Shown here: one piece after another, positions 17,115 to 21,650 of the stretch
Layout: each line of letters opens with the position of its first letter
How positions within the stretch are numbered: position 1 is the first letter of the stretch
Virus record (IMG/VR): IMGVR_UViG_3300031933_000072
Location: 1-21,650 of that record
Strand: one strand, 5' to 3'
Source of the DNA: a virus
Length of the DNA: 21,650 bases
Position numbers and translations under genes: made by a program
The notes under the pieces: generated by a model
What the model was told of the DNA's origin: nothing
What the model saw: the letters and a program-made list of their open reading frames with translations, nothing else
Database searches by the model: none

Positions 17115-17517
17115 TTTTCAAGTTCTCCTCCAAAACAGTAAGACAATATTCATATCCTTTCTTATATTCTCCACACATCACATTATCTGCGTATTGAGAC
17201 ATCCATTCTTTTACAATATAACAAATATCATCACGACATTCTTCATCATTCAACATTTGATAAAGAGTTTTGAGTTCTTCTGGTTCTTCTTCTGGTTCTT
17301 GTGCTACCTTCTCCTCATAAGCAAAATGAAAACCTGCTCGGAAACCCTGCCACCTCATTTCATCATACTCGGAATCAGTTTCTAATTGAGGATATTGCCC
17401 CCACCAATCTTTGTATGCTTCTTCTACTGGTGATTTTGTTTTTTCCAGTTCCTCCAAGAATGAGAGTTTCTTCTCAAGCATTTTGATTTCTGCTTTTACT
17501 TTTTGAATTTCAGTCAT
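17107..17517 (-). CDS. Coiled-coil protein, paralogue of the 142-aa protein
   Basis: A 136-aa protein. N-terminal coiled coil (VKAEIKMLEKKLSFLEELEK), then VEEAYKDWWGQYPQLETDSE and WQGFRAGFHFAYEEK. The 19071-19499 protein has the same order: a coiled coil (KKDIANLQQRLKLLE), VEKAYRDFYGHYPIIDMSTN, and WIAFKEGYKAGQK. They are paralogues. Here an extra C-terminal part is present (LYQMLNDEECRDDICYIVKE and on), with several Cys. Function unknown. Confidence 0.85.
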   Translation of the reverse strand: MTEIQKVKAEIKMLEKKLSFLEELEKTKSPVEEAYKDWWGQYPQLETDSEYDEMRWQGFRAGFHFAYEEKVAQEPEEEPEELKTLYQMLNDEECRDDICYIVKEWMSQYADNVMCGEYKKGYEYCLTVLEENLKND

Positions 17518-17708
17518 TTTACTTCCCCAATAATGGATTTGAGTTGTTTGAGATTATCATAAAGTTCTTTTTGAAAATCATAACATTCAGTCAAATGCTC
17601 TATGTTGTTGTCCTCAAAGTTAGTTTCCTCACGGATTTCCCAAGACAAACCATCCATATCTGCTGCGGTTTCTGTGAGAAAGTATTCAAGTGTTTCAAGT
17701 AAAGTCAT
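17514..17708 (-). CDS. Acidic hypothetical protein, 64 aa
   Basis: It begins MTLLETLEYFLTETAADMDG and is acidic and helical throughout, ending LYDNLKQLKSIIGEVK. The family is not recognised. It overlaps both neighbours by ATGA in a seven-gene chain that runs from 18527 to 16458. Confidence 0.82.
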   Translation of the reverse strand: MTLLETLEYFLTETAADMDGLSWEIREETNFEDNNIEHLTECYDFQKELYDNLKQLKSIIGEVK

Positions 17709-17902
17709 AATACCTCATTATCAAAGTTGTTTAGATAGTTCCAAAACCACAACATATCATCATCACTCACATATTCCTCATACCTTTTACCATATTCACT
17801 ATAATAAATGTGAGGATACATTACTCTAAACCACCAATCAAAACACCATCTCCACATCAATCTTCGCAACCAAAACTGTTTGAGATTATATGAAAGTTTC
17901 AT
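17705..17902 (-). CDS. Trp/Tyr-rich protein, 65 aa
   Basis: About 8 Trp and 9 Tyr are visible in 65 residues (FWLRRLMWRWCFDWWFRVMY, then PHIYYSEYGKRYEEY, then MLWFWNYLNNF). The N-terminal half is basic and hydrophobic-aromatic, possibly amphipathic and membrane-interfacial; the C-terminal half is acidic. No family is recognised. Translation is supported by ATGA overlaps at both ends. Confidence 0.8.
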   Translation of the reverse strand: MKLSYNLKQFWLRRLMWRWCFDWWFRVMYPHIYYSEYGKRYEEYVSDDDMLWFWNYLNNFDNEVL

Positions 17903-18084
17903 TTCAATTTACTCATACAAATAGAACAGAGACAATCATCAGTTTTAGGAACTCTAAACATTATGTGATTTCCAGAGCAACAATCTCTATCACCACAATT
18001 TCTACATTCATCACAAATCCATTCTTTTTGATTACGACATTTGACGAAATCTTCAAGAGTGTATTGTTGGAGAATAGAAGTCAT
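17899..18084 (-). CDS. Cys-rich putative zinc-binding protein, 61 aa
   Basis: It begins MTSILQQYTLEDFVKCRNQK. Eleven Cys in 61 residues include CDECRNCGDRDCC and, near the end, CLCSICMSK, with one His (GNHIMF) between. Enough ligands are present for two zinc sites in a treble-clef or ribbon-like arrangement. It may bind nucleic acid or a host protein. The family is not recognised. The ATG and stop codon both overlap neighbours by 4 bases. Confidence 0.82.
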   Translation of the reverse strand: MTSILQQYTLEDFVKCRNQKEWICDECRNCGDRDCCSGNHIMFRVPKTDDCLCSICMSKLK

Positions 18085-18293
18085 AATCCTCTGTGTGATA
18101 CTTCTTCATTTAGTTCCCAACCAGCATCGTGTCCTACTTTGAAACCTTTTGTATAACCCTCATCATAAAGTTCTCGGGCAAACTTCAAGAAGTCTTCTTC
18201 ATCACATTCCCAGTAAATGTCGTTTGTTGTTTTACTTATGTGTCTATCAAACCCATAGGATTTAGCAAGTTCAATAATTTCGGGATTAGTCAT
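18081..18293 (-). CDS. Hypothetical protein, 70 aa
   Basis: It begins MTNPEIIELAKSYGFDRHIS. YDEGYTKGFKVGHDAGWELN near the C-terminus is a run of aromatic-xx-Gly units. The first half is acidic (IYWECDEEDFLKFARE). Not recognised, but it shares the Gly/aromatic motif with the 76-aa protein just upstream (18297-18527). Confidence 0.82.
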   Translation of the reverse strand: MTNPEIIELAKSYGFDRHISKTTNDIYWECDEEDFLKFARELYDEGYTKGFKVGHDAGWELNEEVSHRGL

Positions 18294-18296
18294 TCT

Positions 18297-18527
18297 TCAA
18301 TCTCCAAGAACACCAGACCTTACACTCTCTACACCATCAATATATCCCCTATCATACTCATCACCTGCCCCAATATCATAACCAATACCATATGCTTTAT
18401 CAGCAACTACAAGAGCAAACTTTACAGCAACCTCACGGAAAGCATTATTGAGGGCACCAATCATTTCAGTATTCATTCCAAACTGGGTTCCATCTCCCCA
18501 GAGTTCAATAAGTTCTTGTTCGGTCAT
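18297..18527 (-). CDS. Gly/Tyr-rich hypothetical protein, 76 aa
   Basis: It begins MTEQELIELWGDGTQFGMNT. ALNNAFREVAVKFALVVADK is a helix of the ALREA type, followed by AYGIGYDIGAGDEYDRGYID, a run of aromatic-Gly units. First gene of the chain to the 218-aa gene, and separated from the next gene by only 3 bases. GGAACTTCAA precedes the ATG as a Shine-Dalgarno. Confidence 0.83.
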   Translation of the reverse strand: MTEQELIELWGDGTQFGMNTEMIGALNNAFREVAVKFALVVADKAYGIGYDIGAGDEYDRGYIDGVESVRSGVLGD

Positions 18528-18611
18528 TTGAAGTTCCTTTGGTTATGAGTGTATTATAAGGCATCTGGAGGGTCTTGTGAAGTCCTTGTGTGCCGGTTTC
18601 TCAAGTGTCCC
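18528..18611 (-). promoter_or_regulatory. Promoter cassette
   Basis: The TATAATA box is at 18552-18558 and GTGCCGGTTTCTCAAGTG is present near 18591. The central stem has decayed: no paired GGGCA/TGCCC arms remain. Confidence 0.6.
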
Positions 18612-18842
18612 TCATAAGACCTCACAAAGTCCTTGAATGCTATACCTTGTAATAAATCCTTTGGTTGTATATTTTACCTTATAATTCCTAATAAACTCTT
18701 TTGCTTCTTCTTTGGTCTCAAATGTGCCGAAGTTGCGATAGAATAACTCACCAGTATAAGTTCTCACAATCCACTTATGAGAATGAGAGGGATAATTGTC
18801 GTTCTCCTCTATGTATTTGTAGTATTCTTCTTTAGTTATCAT
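18612..18842 (-). CDS. Hypothetical alpha/beta protein, 76 aa
   Basis: It begins MITKEEYYKYIEENDNYPSH. KWIVRTYTGELFYRNFGTFE forms a beta-hairpin, followed by TKEEAKEFIRNYK (helix) and TTKGFITRYSI (strand). This beta-beta-alpha-beta layout resembles small phage proteins such as the 128-aa protein at 3198. Its ATG overlaps the stop of the 79-aa gene (ATGA). Confidence 0.83.
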   Translation of the reverse strand: MITKEEYYKYIEENDNYPSHSHKWIVRTYTGELFYRNFGTFETKEEAKEFIRNYKVKYTTKGFITRYSIQGLCEVL

Positions 18843-19078
18843 AAGACCTCCAGTTCAGTAGCAATACTCAAAATTGCTTCACGAATTTCTTCATTACGAA
18901 CTTCCATTCCTGTATCGTATTCTTTGTCCCCATAAAAACACTTATAATCTTCAGGGACAACAGTATCAGCAAGAACACGAAGGGCAGAGGCAAATCCATC
19001 ACGAATTCTTCCTCCGTTAGAAAATACTTCATCGGCAGCATCTACGATTGCTTGTGCTACTTCTTTTTTGTCAATCAT
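18839..19078 (-). CDS. Hypothetical protein, 79 aa
   Basis: It begins MIDKKEVAQAIVDAADEVFS. RIRDGFASALRVLADTVVPE resembles the ALREA-type helix, and it ends EEIREAILSIATELEVL, close to the tail of the 71-aa protein (ELADELEIL). Probably a distant paralogue of that gene. It overlaps the 142-aa gene by 8 bases. Confidence 0.83.
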   Translation of the reverse strand: MIDKKEVAQAIVDAADEVFSNGGRIRDGFASALRVLADTVVPEDYKCFYGDKEYDTGMEVRNEEIREAILSIATELEVL

Positions 19079-19499
19079 TTTTCTGTCCTGCCTTGTATCC
19101 TTCTTTAAATGCTATCCAAGTCGCAGCATCATAATCATTCGTAGACATATCAATTATTGGATAATGTCCGTAAAAATCCCGATATGCTTTTTCAACATTA
19201 GTCCTCACAGTTTCCTGATATTCTAATAGTTTCAATCTCTGTTGGAGGTTCGCAATATCTTTCTTGGTTTGTTCTATTTGTGAGAGTTCGGGTTCTTGTG
19301 GTGGTTCTGGCCCCAACCATTCTTCAAGTGCTTCTAATGCTCCCTCTTCACCAGTTTTAGGTTTCACTTTATTCACAAATACTTTTAATGTCCTCCCACC
19401 ATCTTGAAATTGCCAAGATACATCATTATCATCTTCCCAAGAAACATACTCCCTGCCCCCAGTATCTGTAATAACTTCAAGTCTTGTAATTCTAGTCAT
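19071..19499 (-). CDS. Coiled-coil protein with N-terminal beta domain, 142 aa
   Basis: Residues 1-50 form a strand-rich part (ITRLEVITDTGGREYVSWED, then WQFQDGGRTLKVFV). After a Glu/Pro linker (GPEPPQEPE) it has the coiled coil and the VEKAYRDFYGHYP/WIAFKEGYKAG module shared with the 136-aa protein. So one paralogue has the module at its end with a beta domain in front, and the other has it at its start. Function unknown. Confidence 0.84.
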   Translation of the reverse strand: MTRITRLEVITDTGGREYVSWEDDNDVSWQFQDGGRTLKVFVNKVKPKTGEEGALEALEEWLGPEPPQEPELSQIEQTKKDIANLQQRLKLLEYQETVRTNVEKAYRDFYGHYPIIDMSTNDYDAATWIAFKEGYKAGQKND

Positions 19500-20041
19500 T
19501 TGAATAAGTTTTTATTTACTTCACGAATACAATCATTATAACCTAAATGATACTCTGCTAGTCCAATACCTTTTTTATATTCAGGAATATTCTCCCTAAT
19601 CAAATCTCTAACTTGGTCTGCCATATAATCACACTCAATTCTATTACCAATTTTAGTTTTTAGCAATCCCCATAGTTTATCATAAAAACTTTGAGGTTCT
19701 ATGATGCGTTGATACTTCTCACCCATAATGGTTGCGATGTCTCCTTCTATGAGAACTTTTGAGATATCAGTTTCAGTTTGAGAGTTCATTACCTTTTCTG
19801 TTGCCCTCCGCAGTTTTTCTTCCACTTGACTATTATCCGCATTACCATTAAATGCTGAAACAAAAGCAGTTGCGTTTCCGCCCTTTTCAACAATCATATA
19901 CATTTTAGATGTTATTCCACACTCTGGATTATCACAGGTCATCGTGATTTCTCCTGCGAATATATCATAAATGCTCCAAACCCATTTATGATAGTTCCCA
20001 CACTCAGGGCACTTCCACTTTACAAGTCGTTCGTTATTCAT
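19496..20041 (-). CDS. Zinc-ribbon-like protein, 181 aa
   Basis: CPEC (11-14) and CDNPEC (36-41) are two CxxC/CxxxxC knuckles of a zinc ribbon, separated by strand sequence (HKWVWSIYDIFAGEITMT). The middle part is helical. The C-terminus (DYMADQVRDLIRENIPEYKK, then GIGLAEYHLGYNDCIREVNK) has an aromatic-Gly motif. Ribbon proteins of this size often bind nucleic acid or act as transcription factors; which applies here is open. It overlaps both neighbours by ATGA. Confidence 0.85.
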   Translation of the reverse strand: MNNERLVKWKCPECGNYHKWVWSIYDIFAGEITMTCDNPECGITSKMYMIVEKGGNATAFVSAFNGNADNSQVEEKLRRATEKVMNSQTETDISKVLIEGDIATIMGEKYQRIIEPQSFYDKLWGLLKTKIGNRIECDYMADQVRDLIRENIPEYKKGIGLAEYHLGYNDCIREVNKNLFK

Positions 20042-20274
20042 AAGACCTCACTTAACATAATGTCTTTACCATTTTTCATATCCTTATGATAGATATAACA
20101 ACCTCCACACCAACCAGAGGATTTTATAAGATTTTCACTATAATCACTCACCTCAACCTCCATAAGGTCTTCGGTGGAAAGAATATCACACTTGAAGTTT
20201 TCTGCTTCAATTTCATTTTCGGCAAGAACCCATCCAGATTTGGTGACTTCTACATAAAAAAGTTTTTTAGTCAT
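20038..20274 (-). CDS. Hypothetical protein, 78 aa
   Basis: It begins MTKKLFYVEVTKSGWVLAEN, a strand-turn-strand, then EIEAENFKCDILSTEDLMEV and SSGWCGGCYIYHKDMKNGKD. The CGGC pair is followed by one His and could be part of a metal site. First gene of the chain 20274 to 18612, with CTCCTT-AT-ATG before the start (weak SD). The family is not recognised. Confidence 0.82.
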   Translation of the reverse strand: MTKKLFYVEVTKSGWVLAENEIEAENFKCDILSTEDLMEVEVSDYSENLIKSSGWCGGCYIYHKDMKNGKDIMLSEVL

Positions 20275-20355
20275 AAGGAGGTTTGTTTCATAAAGTCATT
20301 ATACAACAAAGGGCACCAGATTTCAAGTGCCCTTGTGACGGTTTCTCAAGTGTCC
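20275..20355 (-). promoter_or_regulatory. Cassette with a full sigma70-type promoter
   Basis: TTGAAA (20326-20321), a 17-base spacer, then TATAAT (20303-20298). A perfect 8-bp stem AAGGGCAC/GTGCCCTT (20309-20316 with 20327-20334) overlaps both elements, so hairpin and promoter are intertwined. GACGGTTTCTCAAGTG lies upstream, where the GIY-YIG gene ends. Confidence 0.7.
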
Positions 20356-21114
20356 TTATGATATTCGTTTTCTTTTAGATGTATCAATTCCTCTTGCTCT
20401 TTGATATCTTGCTAGATTTCCAGCATTAGCAACAAATCCAGTTTCGCAACATTCCCACATTTGAGATGATACTATTTTTCCACCTTTTTTACTATTTTCT
20501 ATTCTTTCTTCTTTGGGAATAGAAGAAATACCACTTTTTTTACCTGCTTGACTTAATTCTTCGGCAGTCATAGCAAATATTCCAACACCAAGTTCTTTTG
20601 CTCTTTGTGCTCCCTTTTTACCATCTTCAATTTTTTGTTCTTTTGTTCTTCCAAAAACACCAGTTCCATTTTCTTTATGATTTTTTCCTGTTATTTTGCC
20701 TACTATACTTCCACTTTTTTTTCTATCTTCAATTATTTTTTCAGGTGTTCTCCCAAACAGACCAAATTTAAGTTCATATGATTTTTCCCCAACTTTTTTT
20801 CCTGTTTTTCTTCTTACATCTAATGATACTATTCCACCACAACTTTCATTCAAGCACCATTTATCAGTATTATAAAATGGTTTAATCAACCTATCTTCAA
20901 CTAAATTTGCTTCCAACCAATCTTCATCAGTAAAAGGAAAAACTTCTAATATTTGTTTCTTTGGTGTATAAAAATCCCACATCCACTTATGAGTTATAGG
21001 AGAACCCATATAATATTCATCAAACTTTTTCTCTTTATGAACTCCATAGTAATAATACAAAACTTCATCAAAGGTAATTTTGTATATGTAAATCCTTGGA
21101 CTTTGTAAAGTCAT
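20356..21114 (-). CDS. GIY-YIG homing endonuclease, 252 aa
   Basis: YIYKITFDEVLYYYYGVHKE is the GIY-YIG strand pair; EYYMGSPI and WLEANLVEDRLIKPFYN supply the following loop and conserved Glu. NUMOD-type repeats follow (FGLFGRTPEKIIEDRKKSGS, TGVFGRTKEQKIEDGKKGAQ, GIFAMTAEELSQAGKKSGI). The C-terminal 35 residues (WECCETGFVANAGNLARYQR to KRKRIS) nearly match the 15634-16353 protein. Met 21114 (MTLQSPRIYIYK) is preceded by the shared AGAATAGAA. The gene lies between the 60-aa and 78-aa genes and uses leader C. Confidence 0.9.
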   Translation of the reverse strand: MTLQSPRIYIYKITFDEVLYYYYGVHKEKKFDEYYMGSPITHKWMWDFYTPKKQILEVFPFTDEDWLEANLVEDRLIKPFYNTDKWCLNESCGGIVSLDVRRKTGKKVGEKSYELKFGLFGRTPEKIIEDRKKSGSIVGKITGKNHKENGTGVFGRTKEQKIEDGKKGAQRAKELGVGIFAMTAEELSQAGKKSGISSIPKEERIENSKKGGKIVSSQMWECCETGFVANAGNLARYQRARGIDTSKRKRIS

Positions 21115-21229
21115 TTCTATTCTACTTGAACGGCATTACTATTTATAAGAGTTTATAATAGAAAAGGTGCCCGAAAGCACCTAATCTTATCTGTAGAGAT
21201 TGCCGTCCAAACAGATATTATTATTTATA
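21115..21229 (-). promoter_or_regulatory. Structured endonuclease leader C
   Basis: Arms TTGAACGGCA (21126-21135) and TGCCGTCCAA (21201-21210). As RNA of the minus strand they pair fully, with one G-U pair; as the opposite strand they would mismatch. The inner TATAAATA is at 21140-21147. The outer TATAAATA (21222-21229) overlaps the TAA stop of the 60-aa gene. Confidence 0.78.
21165..21182 (-). terminator. Intrinsic terminator hairpin in leader C
   Basis: AGGTGCT/GGCACCT with a UUCG loop, followed by TTTTCTATT on the minus strand, identical to the hairpin of leader A although the two leaders' arms differ. Confidence 0.7.
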
Positions 21230-21403
21230 AGGCACTTGTCCGGATTTTTTCCACGGAGAAGTGAATACTAACCATCTCTCAATTCCCGATTTCATCTCTG
21301 CGACATAATGCTCCCCATCATCTGTAATTGCGTCAAGATAGTGTATTTTTGTAGTAGGACAGATTACTCTGGATACTTGTGTGAATTTTACTCGTTCAGT
21401 CAT
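21221..21403 (-). CDS. Hypothetical protein, 60 aa
   Basis: It begins MTERVKFTQVSRVICPTTKI, followed by HYLDAITDDGEHYVAEMKSG and a Trp-rich end (ERWLVFTSPWKKSGQVPYK). Likely an all-beta fold. The family is not recognised. It overlaps the next gene upstream as ATGA, and its TAA stop is part of the outer promoter of leader C. Confidence 0.8.
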   Translation of the reverse strand: MTERVKFTQVSRVICPTTKIHYLDAITDDGEHYVAEMKSGIERWLVFTSPWKKSGQVPYK

Positions 21404-21650
21404 TCCTCATCCTCCCCCAAATCAACATTTTCCCAATCACTATAATCGGGTTCTACATCACCAAGAAGTTCCTGTGCGAACCTCAAAGTTCCTTTCTCAA
21501 ACCACCCATTACGGAACTCATCTGTTCTCCCTCTGCGTTTATACCAAGACAGAATGCCGTGCCCTACGTCACAACGACTTACAACTTTCACATAAGTATC
21601 ATCACACCATACATCCTGACCTTCCATATCACGAAGAGCATTTAGAGTAT
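21400..21650 (-). CDS. Hypothetical protein, 5' end outside the window
   Basis: The frame contains MEGQDVWCDDTYVKVVSRCD at 21627 but remains open up to the window edge (codons for T-L-N-A-L-R-D precede that Met), and no Shine-Dalgarno lies before it. The true start is therefore probably beyond 21650. The visible part has WYKRRGRTDEFRNGWFEKGT and an acidic end (EPDYSDWENVDLGEDEE). The family is not recognised. Confidence 0.7.
   Translation of the reverse strand, partial: TLNALRDMEGQDVWCDDTYVKVVSRCDVGHGILSWYKRRGRTDEFRNGWFEKGTLRFAQELLGDVEPDYSDWENVDLGEDEE

Overview
The window looks like an accessory-rich stretch of a T4-type cyanophage genome (a myovirus of Synechococcus or a relative). The evidence is: many very small, tightly packed genes almost all on the minus strand; T4-style late promoters (TATAAATA and close variants); proteins starting with the MKTxxxFIxEA peptide known from T4 internal head proteins; free-standing homing endonucleases with NUMOD-like repeats; and two copies of TTTTCCACA, the cyanobacterial form of the DnaA box. 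No tRNA, insertion sequence or CRISPR array was found. Genus-level identity cannot be settled from sequence reading alone.

Layout on plus coordinates; transcription runs right to left unless stated. (1) 1-1375: small unknown genes separated by repeated promoter/stem-loop cassettes, ending in a 42-aa acidic protein. (2) 1376-1979: a 600-base non-coding block with five 11-bp dyads, a 31-bp tandem repeat, further direct and inverted repeats, two DnaA-box-like sequences and a divergent promoter dyad; I read it as a possible origin or control region. (3) 1980-2519: the only plus-strand gene, an HNH endonuclease. (4) 2537-5614: small genes, a 26-aa membrane micropeptide, an SPFH-like membrane protein and a KxDG nucleotidyltransferase-like protein. 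(5) 5678-8142: a cluster preceded by late promoters, with a GNAT acetyltransferase and an ADP-ribosyltransferase-like protein that both carry a candidate capsid-targeting peptide. (6) 8166-9518: a zinc deaminase-like gene and an HNH endonuclease. (7) 9623-13671: coupled small genes with a DEDDh exonuclease. (8) 13698-21650: three GIY-YIG endonucleases placed between chains of overlapping small genes of unknown function.

Two regulatory architectures stand out. First, most minus-strand transcription units begin with a cassette that starts at the stop codon of the gene before it, forms one or two stem-loops and ends in a TATAATA box. These resemble the promoter/stem-loop mobile cassettes (PeSLs) described in T4-type phages. 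Second, all four minus-strand homing endonucleases share a different leader: an outer late promoter overlapping the upstream stop codon, a 10-11 bp arm, an intrinsic-terminator hairpin, an inner late promoter, and a complementary arm just before the start codon. The arms differ in sequence between loci but stay complementary, which suggests a selected RNA structure that would silence read-through transcripts and allow late expression. Eight genes absent from a minimum-length ORF search (26-59 aa) or needing corrected starts are described below; six of these are wholly new short CDSs.
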